Assembly: GCA_965267185.1 (NCBI GenBank)
Contig: OZ253937.1
Location: 1,674,001 to 1,738,000 of the forward strand
Reading direction: 5' to 3'
From: G965267185 sp965267185
GTDB lineage: Bacteria; Pseudomonadota; Alphaproteobacteria; UBA6615
Length of the DNA: 64,000 bases
In this document: positions 33,668-42,171 of the stretch, in pieces
Position numbering within the stretch: position 1 is the stretch's first letter
Layout of the letters: each line of letters opens with the position of its first letter
Position numbers and translations under genes: made by a program
The notes under the pieces: model-generated
What the model was told of the DNA's origin: nothing
Database searches by the model: none
The model's input: only the letters and a program-made list of their open reading frames with translations

Positions 33668-34540
33668 TTACGATGACGGTCCATCACGGAGAGCCCGGAA
33701 GAGATCCGGAATCGGTATCATCTTGTCGGCGAAATCGAACCGGCCGTCGCGCATCTCCATCGCCGCGTGCCGGAACGCTCCCAATGCTACGCGAATGAAG
33801 GCGCCGCCAATGCTCACCCGGCGCACACCGATGTCGGCAAGATCGGCCAACGTGATTCCCGGATCCGTCCCGCCCATGACGACATTGACCGGCTTGTTCA
33901 CCGCGTCAACGACAGTGCGCATTTGGTCGAGGGTCTTGAGACCGGGCGCATAGAGCGCATCGGCGCCCACAGCCTCAAACGCCTGCAACCGCCGGATCGT
34001 GTCGTCCATGTCGTCGATGCCGACGAGCAGGTTTTCGGAGCGAGCCGTCAGAAAGATCGGGGTTGGTAACGCATGGGCGGCTTCCACCGCGGCGTGAACC
34101 CGCTCGACCGCCAGATCGAAGTCATAGATCGGCGCCGCGCGGTCCCCGGTGGAGTCCTCGATCGACGCCCCCACCGCCCCCGCTTCATACGCCATGGCCA
34201 TCGCCTTGGCCGCCTCGGCCGGTTCATCGGCAAAACACTTCTCGAGATCAGCATTGACTGGCAGTGGCGTTACGGTGGCGATTTCCCGGCAGTTCTCCAG
34301 AATATCCGCCGCCGAGAGCACGCGCCGCCCGTGCGCCGCGGACACACCGAGACTGGTGGTCGCCATCGCCTCGAAACCGAGATCGTTCAGCAATTTGGCG
34401 CTCCCGGCATCCCAGGGATTGGGCAGCAGAAACGGCTCGGGTCGTTCGTGCAGGGCGCGGAAAGTGGCCGCCTTGGTTTCTTGATCGCTCATCACCATCT
34501 CCAAATCGTACGGGCTGAAGTTTAGACCATAATGGCTCAT
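33668..34540 (-). CDS. Isocitrate lyase / PEP mutase family protein
   Basis: 290 residues from ATG 34540, with AGGAGA spaced 6 nt upstream and formed by one arm of a 24-bp palindrome. Family features: L-L-N-P-W-D-A-G-S-A at the start of the barrel, A-T-T-S-L-G-V-S, D-L-E-K-C in place of K-K-C-x, and E-D-S-T-G-D in the active-site region. Members cleave C-C or P-C bonds (2-methylisocitrate lyase, oxaloacetate hydrolase, phosphonopyruvate hydrolase). The exact reaction is open. Divergent from the VOC gene. Confidence 0.88.
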   Translation of the reverse strand: MSHYGLNFSPYDLEMVMSDQETKAATFRALHERPEPFLLPNPWDAGSAKLLNDLGFEAMATTSLGVSAAHGRRVLSAADILENCREIATVTPLPVNADLEKCFADEPAEAAKAMAMAYEAGAVGASIEDSTGDRAAPIYDFDLAVERVHAAVEAAHALPTPIFLTARSENLLVGIDDMDDTIRRLQAFEAVGADALYAPGLKTLDQMRTVVDAVNKPVNVVMGGTDPGITLADLADIGVRRVSIGGAFIRVALGAFRHAAMEMRDGRFDFADKMIPIPDLFRALRDGPSS

Positions 34541-34547
34541 CCGATGT

Positions 34548-34571
34548 CTCCTGACAGAATGCTGTCAGGAG
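34548..34571. promoter_or_regulatory. Perfect 10-bp-arm palindrome, operator candidate
   Basis: CTCCTGACAG (34548-34557) and CTGTCAGGAG (34562-34571) with a 4-nt spacer. It lies in the divergent promoter between the lyase and VOC genes; its left arm, read on the minus strand, supplies the AGGAG Shine-Dalgarno of the lyase gene. TGTCAG/CTGACA half-sites are seen in operators of YafY/WYL regulators, one of which is encoded two genes downstream. Binding is inferred. Confidence 0.6.
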
Positions 34572-34619
34572 GGGTGTGCGAAGGTGTGCGCATTCAAAAC
34601 CCCGACGAGGAGACATCCT

Positions 34620-34991
34620 ATGAGCTTTACCCCTGAACACTTCACGGTGTGGACCGAAATCCCGGTCGCCGATCTCGACCGAGCGATTGCCTTCTACAAC
34701 GCCGTTCTCAATACTGAGCTGAAGAAAGACGAGACCGGTCCCAACCCCATGGCCATGTTCCCGACAGCGACAGAGGGCGGCGTTGCCGGCAACCTCTATC
34801 CTGGCAAACCGGCGGTCGACGGCTCCGGCCCGACGGTTCATCTCGCTTGCCCCGACAAGCTGGAGGATGCGCTGGAGCGGGTGGACCGCTCGGGCGGAAA
34901 GGTCGTCTCGGATATCATCACGATCCCGCCCGGCCGGTTCGCCTATTGCCTCGATACCGAGGGCAACTCCATCGGCATTTTCTCTCAGTAA
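34620..34991 (+). CDS. VOC (glyoxalase/dioxygenase fold) protein
   Basis: 123 residues from ATG 34620 (GAGGAGA site upstream), one VOC domain with two beta-alpha-beta-beta-beta units. P-V-A-D-L-D-R-A-I-A-F-Y and the late F-A-Y-C-L-D-T-E-G-N-S-I-G-I-F (separate residues) are typical of small VOC proteins of the PhnB/glyoxalase type. Member functions range from lactoylglutathione lyase to resistance proteins; not resolvable here. First gene of a likely VOC-WYL-YciI operon. Confidence 0.9.
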   Translation: MSFTPEHFTVWTEIPVADLDRAIAFYNAVLNTELKKDETGPNPMAMFPTATEGGVAGNLYPGKPAVDGSGPTVHLACPDKLEDALERVDRSGGKVVSDIITIPPGRFAYCLDTEGNSIGIFSQ

Positions 34992-35010
34992 ACGTTAGCC
35001 GCGAGAACCG

Positions 35011-35718
35011 ATGTCCATGCGACGCGCCGACCGCCTGTTTCAGATCGTCCAATATTTGCGGGGCGGTCGGCTCGTCACCGCTGCGAAGCTCGCCGAAACC
35101 CTGGAGGTCTCCGAGCGCACCATCTACCGCGACATCGCCGATCTTCAGGCGAGCGGTGTGCCGATCGACGGCGAGGCCGGCGTCGGCTACGTGATGCGCG
35201 ACGGCTATGACCTGCCCCCGCTGATGTTCAACCGCGATGAGATCGTTGCCCTGGTTGCCGGCGCTCGCCTGGTCCGAGCGTGGGGCGGGGCCGAAATGGC
35301 GCGGGCGGCGGAAGAGGCGCTGGTCAAGATCGAGTCGGTTCTGCCCGATACCGAGCGCGACCGGGCCAACCAGGTGCAAATTCACGCGATTGCCCAGGAG
35401 ATGACGCCGCAGGTGCGTGGGCGCATCGACGAAATCGAGCGCGCGGTCGAAAAACGCCAGCGCCTGGCCCTGTCTTACGTCGATGCCGAGGACCGCTCCA
35501 CCAAGCGAACCGTGCGGCCGCTCGGCCTCTGGTTCTGGGGCAAGGTGTGGACTTTGGTCGCTTGGTGCGAACTGCGCGACGACTTCCGCATGTTCCGGCT
35601 CGACCGTATAGCGCGCATGGACAAGGGCGGCGGGTTATTCCGGCCCGAGCGGGGCAAGACCCTGACCGACTTCTATCGTCTGATGGAAGAACAACCGTCC
35701 TGTGGAACCGACAACTGA
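35011..35718 (+). CDS. YafY/WYL-type transcriptional regulator
   Basis: 235 residues. N-terminal winged HTH (L-V-T-A-A-K-L-A-E-T-L-E-V-S-E-R-T-I-Y-R-D in separate residues, then D-L-Q-A-S-G-V-P-I) followed by a WYL domain with R-P-L-G-L-W-F-W-G-K and D-D-F-R-M-F-R-L-D-R. WYL regulators sense nucleotides or single-stranded DNA or act as metabolic repressors. It lies 19 bp after the VOC gene and probably controls this operon and the divergent lyase through the palindrome at 34548-34571. Confidence 0.92.
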   Translation: MSMRRADRLFQIVQYLRGGRLVTAAKLAETLEVSERTIYRDIADLQASGVPIDGEAGVGYVMRDGYDLPPLMFNRDEIVALVAGARLVRAWGGAEMARAAEEALVKIESVLPDTERDRANQVQIHAIAQEMTPQVRGRIDEIERAVEKRQRLALSYVDAEDRSTKRTVRPLGLWFWGKVWTLVAWCELRDDFRMFRLDRIARMDKGGGLFRPERGKTLTDFYRLMEEQPSCGTDN

Positions 35719-35808
35719 AACTTCCCCTGCGGCTCACCGCGGCGGAGCGAACAGGCTGGGGCCGACAAAGGCGCTCCAGCCATCACACCAATTGGAGAAA
35801 ATGATTAA

Positions 35809-36096
35809 ATGTTTGTCGTTTTGCTTAAGTTTTCCGACAACAAAGGCCAAGCCGGTCAATTCATGGACGGACACAACGCCTGGATCAAACGTGGCTTCGA
35901 CGATGGCGTATTCTTAGTCGTCGGCAGCCTTCAGCCGAGCTTGGGCGGTGGTATCTTGGCGCATAATACGTCGCTGCCCGATCTTCAGGCCCGCGTGAAC
36001 GATGATCCGTTTGTCGCGGAAAATATCGTCAGCGCAGAAATTCTTGAAATCGCGCCAGCCAAGACCGACGAGCGGCTCGAATTTCTGCTCGGGTGA
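35809..36096 (+). CDS. YciI-like protein
   Basis: 95 residues, ferredoxin-like fold of the YciI family: F-V-V-L-L-K-F-S, H-N-A-W-I-K-R-G-F-D-D-G-V-F and D-D-P-F-V-A-E-N-I-V near the C terminus (usual: D-P-F-x-x-A-G-L). Some members are dehalogenase/decarboxylase-like or bind small ligands; His21 region resembles the conserved H-x-x-W/Y. Follows the WYL regulator by 90 bp on the same strand and may belong to its operon. Confidence 0.85.
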   Translation: MFVVLLKFSDNKGQAGQFMDGHNAWIKRGFDDGVFLVVGSLQPSLGGGILAHNTSLPDLQARVNDDPFVAENIVSAEILEIAPAKTDERLEFLLG

Positions 36097-36124
36097 ACAA
36101 CCCCCCAGTCCAATCGGTTGCCGA

Positions 36125-36829
36125 TCACGATACCTGGATCTGATCGAGCCACGATGCCATGACGGCGTGCGCTTTACGCTCGAGGGCATCGGCCTGGAGC
36201 GCCGCCGTCTTACGCATGGCGGTCACATCGGCGCCGGCGGCGGCCAATTCGGCAGCGTGGCCAATCAACCAATTTTCGATATGGCGGGGCATGGCCTCGG
36301 GGTGGAATTGAAACCCGACGATGTTCGATCCAATCGCGAAGGCCTGGTTTTCGCAAACATCCGTCGAAGCCAAGTGAACTGCTCCTTCGGGTAGATCGAA
36401 CGTATCGCCATGCCAGTGCAGAGTGAGCGGCTCTTCGGCGAACGGCGCCAGGCACGAATCCGCGCCGGCCTCGGTGAGCGAGATCGGACCAAAACCGATT
36501 TCTTTGACTCCGCTTGGGTAGACCCGGGCGCCCGCCGCGCGCGCGATCAGTTGGGCGCCTAAGCAAATGCCCATGGTCGGCTGATCATCCGCCAACCGCC
36601 GGGTGATCAGATCGACCTCGGCATGCAGAAACGGATAAATCTCATCTTGGTAGGCGCCGATGGGCCCGCCGAGAACGACGAGAAGGTCGGCCTCGGCGAG
36701 CGCAGGCGCGGCAAGATCGTCCGAGCCTGTATCAAAGTAGGTCGTGGCGAACCCCGCCGCATCGAGCGCGGGCGCGAACCCAGCCAGATCTTCGAATGCG
36801 ACGTGGCGAATGGCAGCGGCTGTTTTCAT
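36125..36829 (-). CDS. Class I glutamine amidotransferase domain protein
   Basis: 234 residues. Cys nucleophile in M-G-I-C-L-G-A-Q-L-I and His-Glu in Q-F-H-P-E-A-M-P give the complete triad. It resembles GMP-synthase-like stand-alone amidotransferases (GuaA-N-like, YfeJ type), which hydrolyse glutamine or gamma-glutamyl compounds. No synthetase subunit is adjacent. Ends near the YciI gene, converging with it. Confidence 0.9.
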   Translation of the reverse strand: MKTAAAIRHVAFEDLAGFAPALDAAGFATTYFDTGSDDLAAPALAEADLLVVLGGPIGAYQDEIYPFLHAEVDLITRRLADDQPTMGICLGAQLIARAAGARVYPSGVKEIGFGPISLTEAGADSCLAPFAEEPLTLHWHGDTFDLPEGAVHLASTDVCENQAFAIGSNIVGFQFHPEAMPRHIENWLIGHAAELAAAGADVTAMRKTAALQADALERKAHAVMASWLDQIQVS

Positions 36830-36974
36830 GCGAACGTTCCCGATTCAACGGCTACTTACTACACCGGTTTTCTATCCTGCCAGTAGCCATTCGCCGCTCG
36901 ATAGATCGAATTGCGGTCCCTACTTCGCGGCCCGTCGCGATGGATCGAACTCGGCGCGCGGGTGTGGGCTCCGG

Positions 36975-37832
36975 CTAGCTACTTTTTTGAAACAGCAAAT
37001 TGGCGTAGGCGCCATCCGGCATAGCCGCGAGCCGCTCAAGAGGTGAGCCGTCGTTCTGACCTACGATGCTGAATGACAATCCGGATAAGCTGTCCACAAG
37101 CTCTTCCAGGTTCGACCCGAACGCCCGCAAACCGCTCGGATTGTACTCGACGAGCGCCGACAGATGCGGACTTTGCGCAATCGTCCGATGTGCCCCACGC
37201 AATACGGCGGCTTCGGCCCCCTCAACATCTATCTTCAGGAATTTGACCGGTGGCTGCACAAGGTCGTCCAGCCGGACGACCTCCACATCCACGTCACCGG
37301 TCTCGGATAACTTGTGCATACCGGCGTTGTCGGCGTGACGGGCGATAGTTGAGCGCCCCGAAAAGTCTGCCACGGCCGCGCGGATGACAGTGACGTTGCG
37401 ATACCCATTTCGCATCACATTCTTTTCCAAAAGCACGGCATTCGCCGGGTCTGGCTCAAAGGCCCAAACACGTCCCTGGGTACCGACGGCACGCGCCATT
37501 TCCAATGTGTAGACGCCGATGTTTGCACCCACATCGACGGCAACGTCACCCGGTTTCAATGCCCGGCGCACCGCGTCGATTTCATCCGGATCGAACCGTT
37601 TGCCACCGAAAAGCCCAAGAGAATCTCGAGGGTCGACGATAAGCCTATGACCGTCCAGTTCGATGGGCCGCGCCGTCAATGAGCGCTTCAACTTCGCAGC
37701 ACCAATACGCGATAAAACCGAATGCAGTATTTTCCGTTGCCGGTAGAACCTGTCGTTCTCCGGCTTTCTGGGCTTCAAGTGCCGATCGTAGAGACGATAA
37801 AGCGATGCCAGCATCGTAGCTATTTCTGCCAT
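36975..37832 (-). CDS. FkbM family methyltransferase
   Basis: 285 residues. SAM-binding motif I V-D-V-G-A-N-I-G-V-Y-T-L, then V-W-A-F-E-P-D-P, and the FkbM signature K-I-D-V-E-G-A-E. Such enzymes O-methylate sugars or secondary metabolites, often in glycan or cell-envelope clusters. N-terminal 60 residues are basic and may fold separately. No glycan genes nearby; isolated. Start ATG 37832 with GGGGC just upstream. Confidence 0.9.
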   Translation of the reverse strand: MAEIATMLASLYRLYDRHLKPRKPENDRFYRQRKILHSVLSRIGAAKLKRSLTARPIELDGHRLIVDPRDSLGLFGGKRFDPDEIDAVRRALKPGDVAVDVGANIGVYTLEMARAVGTQGRVWAFEPDPANAVLLEKNVMRNGYRNVTVIRAAVADFSGRSTIARHADNAGMHKLSETGDVDVEVVRLDDLVQPPVKFLKIDVEGAEAAVLRGAHRTIAQSPHLSALVEYNPSGLRAFGSNLEELVDSLSGLSFSIVGQNDGSPLERLAAMPDGAYANLLFQKSS

Positions 37833-37921
37833 GCCCCATCGCTAGTCAACGGCTTTTCTGTCTAGCACCTCCGAAGATTAGGTCGCACGTTCTCGAAAGT
37901 CTTGGTGGCCAGCACGAGGCG

Positions 37922-38677
37922 TTAGCCGACTTTTTGCGGTATGCCCGGTTCAATCTCCGTGCCCTTGGCTAACGACGTCTTTCTCGTCATCGGGATGAGG
38001 TCGCCCGCCAGACGCATCGCGCCAACCTGCATGATCATCTCGCTGACCTCTGTTGAATGAGGCCGTTCGCTGATGGTGTCGAACCACTGTTTGACCTTGG
38101 GGTAGGTCTGCCAGTCGGTGTCGGTCAGGATCGCGCCGGCAACGTGCGACACCAGCTCGTGATACCCCAGAAGATCGGCAAAACTAATCTCATCGCCACA
38201 CAAATAAGGCATTTTGCTGAGCCACGCTTCCATGAAAGCGAGAGACTCGTCCAGCGTATAGCGGCCTTTTGTGATCTCCCGAGAATAGTCCTGCTTACCC
38301 CAGATGCATTCGGCGAAATGGGTGTAGAAAAACGCCCCCGCCCCGCGGCGAAGGTAGGTCGAATGCCAATGGCAGTATTGCTGAATGATGGCCCGTTGTT
38401 CGATCGTCGCACCGAACCAGTTTTTTGGCAGATCGAATTTTTCATTCAGGTAGTAAGCAATCGCCGCGCTCTCCCAGACCACGAAATCGCCATCGCACAA
38501 GATCGGCACCTGACCGGTGGGGTTGAATTCGTCTTTGAAATCCTGCTGCTCGTTATCGCCATCCATCAGATTGACGACGACGTCTTCGAACGGAATGTCG
38601 TTTTCCAGCAATAGCTGATGAACCGCCCGGCAAGGTTGAGATGTAGGGTGGTGTAGAAATCGCAGTGTTGATGCCAT
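37922..38677 (-). CDS. Glutathione S-transferase, theta-like
   Basis: 251 residues. N-terminal R-F-L-H-H-P-T-S-Q-P-C-R-A-V-H-Q-L-L, with the catalytic Ser and an additional Cys, N-P-T-G-Q-V-P-I-L (cis-Pro) and V-W-E-S-A-A-I-A-Y-Y. The C-terminal domain is long, as in theta-class or dichloromethane-dehalogenase-like enzymes. The gene next to it, divergent, encodes an HTH-MEDS protein related in its C-terminal domain to the dichloromethane regulator DcmR, which fits such a reading; this is inference only. Confidence 0.9.
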   Translation of the reverse strand: MASTLRFLHHPTSQPCRAVHQLLLENDIPFEDVVVNLMDGDNEQQDFKDEFNPTGQVPILCDGDFVVWESAAIAYYLNEKFDLPKNWFGATIEQRAIIQQYCHWHSTYLRRGAGAFFYTHFAECIWGKQDYSREITKGRYTLDESLAFMEAWLSKMPYLCGDEISFADLLGYHELVSHVAGAILTDTDWQTYPKVKQWFDTISERPHSTEVSEMIMQVGAMRLAGDLIPMTRKTSLAKGTEIEPGIPQKVG

Positions 38678-38702
38678 TGTAGTATCCTCCCAGTTTGCTC
38701 TC

Positions 38703-38717
38703 CTTTGATCATCAAAG
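38703..38717. promoter_or_regulatory. 15-bp palindrome in the GST/MEDS divergent promoter
   Basis: CTTTGAT-C-ATCAAAG (38703-38717), 26 bp upstream of the GST start on the minus strand. Perfect symmetry suggests a protein-binding site. The divergently encoded HTH-MEDS protein is a candidate binder. Confidence 0.4.
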
Positions 38718-38871
38718 TTATAGTTATTATGATCAATGCTAGGCTCAATTCTAAATTCGAGTCAAACATTGATCAGTAACACGGCGCTTCGGTAGAGTGA
38801 TGCGCGAGATTGTGCGTGGATAAGCAGGCGAGTCTGGGATGCTTGCGGCAGACCGGCATATATGAGGCGGC

Positions 38872-39666
38872 ATGAACAGCGACGTTGAAAAATTGCTGGA
38901 TATTCACGAGGCCGCGCGGTTTCTCGGCGTGAGTGAAGTGTCGGTGAGACGCTACACCAATTCCGGAGCCCTGCCGTGCTTGCGCGTTGGCGGCCGGCGG
39001 GAACGGCGATTTCAGAAGCAAGATCTCGAGAATTTTGTAGGGGCAACCCGTGGCGCAAATTCAGCCGGTAGCTCCGCGCACTCCAACGATGGATCGAATG
39101 CGGGGAAAACCGATCCGGCCCGAACCGAATGCTATATCGAAGGCATGGCTGTGCCCTGGGGCAGCCACCTTTGCCAGCTCTATGAAACGGACCGGGGCCG
39201 CGTTCAAATGGCCGTTCCCTTCTTGGTGGACGGACTAAAGAACGGCGACGCTTGCTTTTTGATTGCGTCGACATCGGCACGGCGTCAGCTACTAGAATCG
39301 TTGAAGAGCGCCATGGACGGCCTAGGTGATCATATAGACGCGGGCCGGCTTCGCCTCATGCCGGGTGCTAAAACCGGTGCGGAAATGCTAACCGCCCTTG
39401 ACGATTCTTTTGGCCACGCCCTGCAACAAGGCTTCGGCAGGCTTCGGCTTGTCGGCGATATGACGTGGTTCTTGGATCAGGGATTGAGCGGCGATGAGCT
39501 GGTCAATTTCGAAACCCGATACGACCGCCAGATTGGTCACAGCTATCCGATCGTCAGCCTCTGTCTCTACGATGCCCGCCGCTTTTCCGGCGTTGAGTTG
39601 CTCCACGCGCTCAAAAGTCACGCCGACACCTTCGAGTTGCCGCTAAGCCGGTTTCTGCTGCGCTGA
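38872..39666 (+). CDS. HTH (MerR/excisionase-like) and MEDS-domain regulator
   Basis: 264 residues. N-terminal 60: L-D-I-H-E-A-A-R-F-L-G-V-S-E-V-S-V-R-R-Y (helix-turn-helix type 17). About residues 90-260 are a MEDS domain, defined in the dichloromethane repressor DcmR and in methanogen histidine kinases: G-S-H-L-C-Q-L-Y-E-T near its start and L-C-L-Y-D-A-R-R-F-S near its end. MEDS domains sense small molecules such as methyl compounds. The gene overlaps the convergent SRPBCC gene by 24 bp at its 3' end. It is divergent from the GST gene across 194 bp, so control of that GST is plausible. Confidence 0.82.
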   Translation: MNSDVEKLLDIHEAARFLGVSEVSVRRYTNSGALPCLRVGGRRERRFQKQDLENFVGATRGANSAGSSAHSNDGSNAGKTDPARTECYIEGMAVPWGSHLCQLYETDRGRVQMAVPFLVDGLKNGDACFLIASTSARRQLLESLKSAMDGLGDHIDAGRLRLMPGAKTGAEMLTALDDSFGHALQQGFGRLRLVGDMTWFLDQGLSGDELVNFETRYDRQIGHSYPIVSLCLYDARRFSGVELLHALKSHADTFELPLSRFLLR

Positions 39667-40590
39667 TGACGAGCCGACGGTATCGCCATGAAGACGCGCC
39701 ATCTTGGTGGCCCAGCGGCCCAGCAATCTGTCGATTAGCTTCGGGAACATCGCGTTGCTCAGAAACATGAAAAACGCGCCCTTCAAATTCGCCTGCGGCG
39801 TAACTTCGAACTCCATCGTCACATCGCTTTGGTTGGCGCCGCGCGGTTCGACCGACCACACCGCCGCGAGAGTTTCCAGCGGATAGGGATAATCGGGCGC
39901 ATCAGTGTTGATGGTGAAGCCATACCGCTTGCCCTCTTCCCAGATATGCGCCTCTTCAGTCCAGCTCTCGCCTTTGGCGCCATAACATTTGCGGCGCATG
40001 CCTTTCGCACCGCCCTGCACCACTTCCACCTTGGTCAAATTGTCCGCTACATCAGCATAGGCCTCATGGTCGGTCATAACCCGCCAGGCGGCCTGAGCGG
40101 ATGCATCGACGGGATGCGAAACGCGGAAACGATGCACCCGGCCCTTGGCGGACACCGTCAATTTGCTTTCCCCCTGGTAGAGCATCATCAGGCCGATCAT
40201 CTGTTCCAGGGCAAAGACCAGAACGACCAGGTCGATGATCAACGCTGTCCAGAAGCCCGCTCCGGTCAGAATAGAACCCGCCATCGGTAGCAGCGCGAGA
40301 CCGGAAACGGCCCAAAGAAGGTCAGCGCCGATGATGGCTTTGACCGCGCGGCGCGATACCAAACGGCTAGAGGCGGCCCAGGCAACCAGGCCCGCGAACA
40401 CGAATAGGCCCGCCCCCAGAAGCAACACAACTTGCCGAACGGCAATATCCAGCCACGCTGTGTCAGAAACAAACAGGGTTGCTACGACCCAGTCCGTGCC
40501 GAACACCAGCACCGAAGCGCACAGGGTGGAAAAGACGGCGTTCAGATAAAGCACGAGTCTAAGAAGGCGGGCATTCGATTGATACATCAT
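39643..40590 (-). CDS. Four-helix membrane domain fused to SRPBCC/START-like domain
   Basis: 315 residues. Residues about 10-140 form four hydrophobic segments with short loops, followed by a soluble region (about 165-300) with V-S-H-P-V-D-A-S-A-Q-A-A-W-R-V-M-T-D-H-E-A-Y-A-D-V in separate residues, the typical start of an SRPBCC (Polyketide_cyc2-like) domain. The combination is uncommon; SRPBCC members bind lipids or hydrophobic ligands. It overlaps the MEDS gene by 24 bp, convergent. The XRE regulator at 40704 is divergent across 113 bp and may control it. Confidence 0.8.
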   Translation of the reverse strand: MMYQSNARLLRLVLYLNAVFSTLCASVLVFGTDWVVATLFVSDTAWLDIAVRQVVLLLGAGLFVFAGLVAWAASSRLVSRRAVKAIIGADLLWAVSGLALLPMAGSILTGAGFWTALIIDLVVLVFALEQMIGLMMLYQGESKLTVSAKGRVHRFRVSHPVDASAQAAWRVMTDHEAYADVADNLTKVEVVQGGAKGMRRKCYGAKGESWTEEAHIWEEGKRYGFTINTDAPDYPYPLETLAAVWSVEPRGANQSDVTMEFEVTPQANLKGAFFMFLSNAMFPKLIDRLLGRWATKMARLHGDTVGSSSAQQKPA

Positions 40591-40703
40591 GGCGTAGTTC
40601 TCCGGTGACTATGGAATTCACCGGGACACTGCGCCGCGCCGGCATGGCTCGCAATTACACGCGAGGTAATTGATCGTCGGTGCGTCTAGAGTAAGCTCGT
40701 GTC

Positions 40704-41519
40704 ATGTCAAACACCGAAGCCCATCCGTCGACCTCGGCTTTTCCGGCAATTCTTAAGGAATGGCGGCAAACCCGCAGCATCAGTCAGCTCGAGCTCGCCA
40801 TGCGCGCCGGCTCGTCACAGAGGCATATTAGTTTCCTGGAGTCGGGACGCTCCAACCCCAGTCGCGTCATGGTGTTCGCCCTGAGTGAAGCGATGGATAT
40901 CCCCCTGCGCAACCGCAACGAACTGATGCTCGCCGCCGGGTTTGCCCCGACCTATCGCGAGCGCGCGTTGGACGATCCGGCCTTGCTATCGGTCAAGTCT
41001 GCCGTCGACCGCATCATCACAACGCACGATCCCTATCCGGCAATCGTATTCGACTGGCGGCACGATGTGCTGGCGGCCAACGCCGGTGCGATGCGGTTGC
41101 AAATGTTTCTGTTCGACGTCGCTGATCCGGACAATCTGCCCTCGATCGCGAGCAATGTTCTACGCGGCTTGCTCCACCCCGACGGCTACCGGAACTACAT
41201 CGCCAACTGGGATCACGTGGCCGCGACCATGCTGCGTCGGCTTCGCGCTGAGGTGCTAGCGGCCGGTTCGCCACGCGACGGGATTAAATTGCTGGACGAA
41301 CTCAGCGGCTATGACGGTGTGCCGACGACATGGCGTCAATGCCCGGACTTGGATTGGCAGGAACCAATGCTCGCTATCGAGATTGCCAAGAACGGTCAGA
41401 CAATAGGTCTTTTCTCAACCCTGACTTCCTTGGGTGCACCTTTTGAAGTGACACTGCAGGAGACCCGAATAGAGAGCTTTTTCCCCATGGATGCGGAAAG
41501 CGGGAAATTCTTTCAGTAG
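40704..41519 (+). CDS. XRE-family regulator with MmyB-like ligand-binding domain
   Basis: 271 residues. N-terminal Cro/C1-type HTH: L-K-E-W-R-Q-T-R-S-I-S-Q-L-E-L-A (separate residues) with R-H-I-S-F-L-E-S-G-R. The C-terminal MmyB-like domain (about 105-265) has the typical P-Y-P-A-I-V-F-D-W-R-H-D. These regulators often bind acyl or fatty-acid-type ligands and act on a divergent gene, here probably the SRPBCC membrane protein. Confidence 0.9.
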   Translation: MSNTEAHPSTSAFPAILKEWRQTRSISQLELAMRAGSSQRHISFLESGRSNPSRVMVFALSEAMDIPLRNRNELMLAAGFAPTYRERALDDPALLSVKSAVDRIITTHDPYPAIVFDWRHDVLAANAGAMRLQMFLFDVADPDNLPSIASNVLRGLLHPDGYRNYIANWDHVAATMLRRLRAEVLAAGSPRDGIKLLDELSGYDGVPTTWRQCPDLDWQEPMLAIEIAKNGQTIGLFSTLTSLGAPFEVTLQETRIESFFPMDAESGKFFQ

Positions 41520-41548
41520 AGCTCCACACCCTGAACCAAAACGACCAG

Positions 41549-41573
41549 TGCCGGGCTCATGACTGCCCGGCAC
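41549..41573. terminator. Terminator hairpin between convergent genes
   Basis: 9-bp stem GTGCCGGGC (41549-41557) with GCCCGGCAC (41565-41573), 8-nt loop, between the XRE regulator and the DUF2852 gene. T-run is poor in both directions. Confidence 0.65.
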
Positions 41574-41606
41574 CAGAGTTACAATCTATTTGGAAAGGTT
41601 TTCGTT

Positions 41607-42047
41607 TTACGAGGCAGGTTGCGGAGATGGCCCCTCGCCGGCCTCAGGCCCTACATCCGGTCCGCGGCGGCCCCGGTCGGCCATGAACTGGTCGAACTCG
41701 GCTTTATCTTTGGCATGGCGAAGTTGCTCTAGGAAGGCGTGAAAAGCCTCTTGCTCCTCCTCCAGTCGCCGCAAGGTCTCCTCGCGGTACTCATCGAAGG
41801 CGTGATTTCCGCTCGACGACGCGCCGTGCCGCCGTGCGTGATGCCCATTCGGGGCGGGGTTGTACCAACGGCCGGGGCCGTGACTTCTCCAACATCCCAT
41901 ACGTCCACTCCATATCATGTAGCCCAAAATCGCTAGCCCAAGGGGCCAGAAAACGACGAAGCCAAGCACCATCAAAACGATCCAGGCCGGCTTCCCATAC
42001 TGGTCCAGCTTCGTTCCAAACCGGTCCAGCCTCGCTGCGAGTTCCAT
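41607..42047 (-). CDS. DUF2852 membrane protein
   Basis: 146 residues: one long hydrophobic segment (about 20-45, W-I-V-L-M-V-L-G-F-V-V-F-W-P-L-G-L-A-I) after a short charged N terminus, a His-rich middle and a charged, coiled-coil-like C-terminal half (E-E-T-L-R-R-L-E-E-E-Q-E-A-F). This is the layout of DUF2852, found widely in alphaproteobacteria, function unknown. Two convergent terminator candidates are near its end. Isolated gene. Confidence 0.85.
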   Translation of the reverse strand: MELAARLDRFGTKLDQYGKPAWIVLMVLGFVVFWPLGLAILGYMIWSGRMGCWRSHGPGRWYNPAPNGHHARRHGASSSGNHAFDEYREETLRRLEEEQEAFHAFLEQLRHAKDKAEFDQFMADRGRRGPDVGPEAGEGPSPQPAS

Positions 42048-42171
42048 CAGTTCCTCGTGTTGTGTATGTTAATGTTCATTACATTTACATAATTGGTGAT
42101 TTCCGGCCGCCCTGTCAAGGGGTGGTACTTCAATAAATGGGGGAAAACAGGGCGTATACAATGCCACCCGC

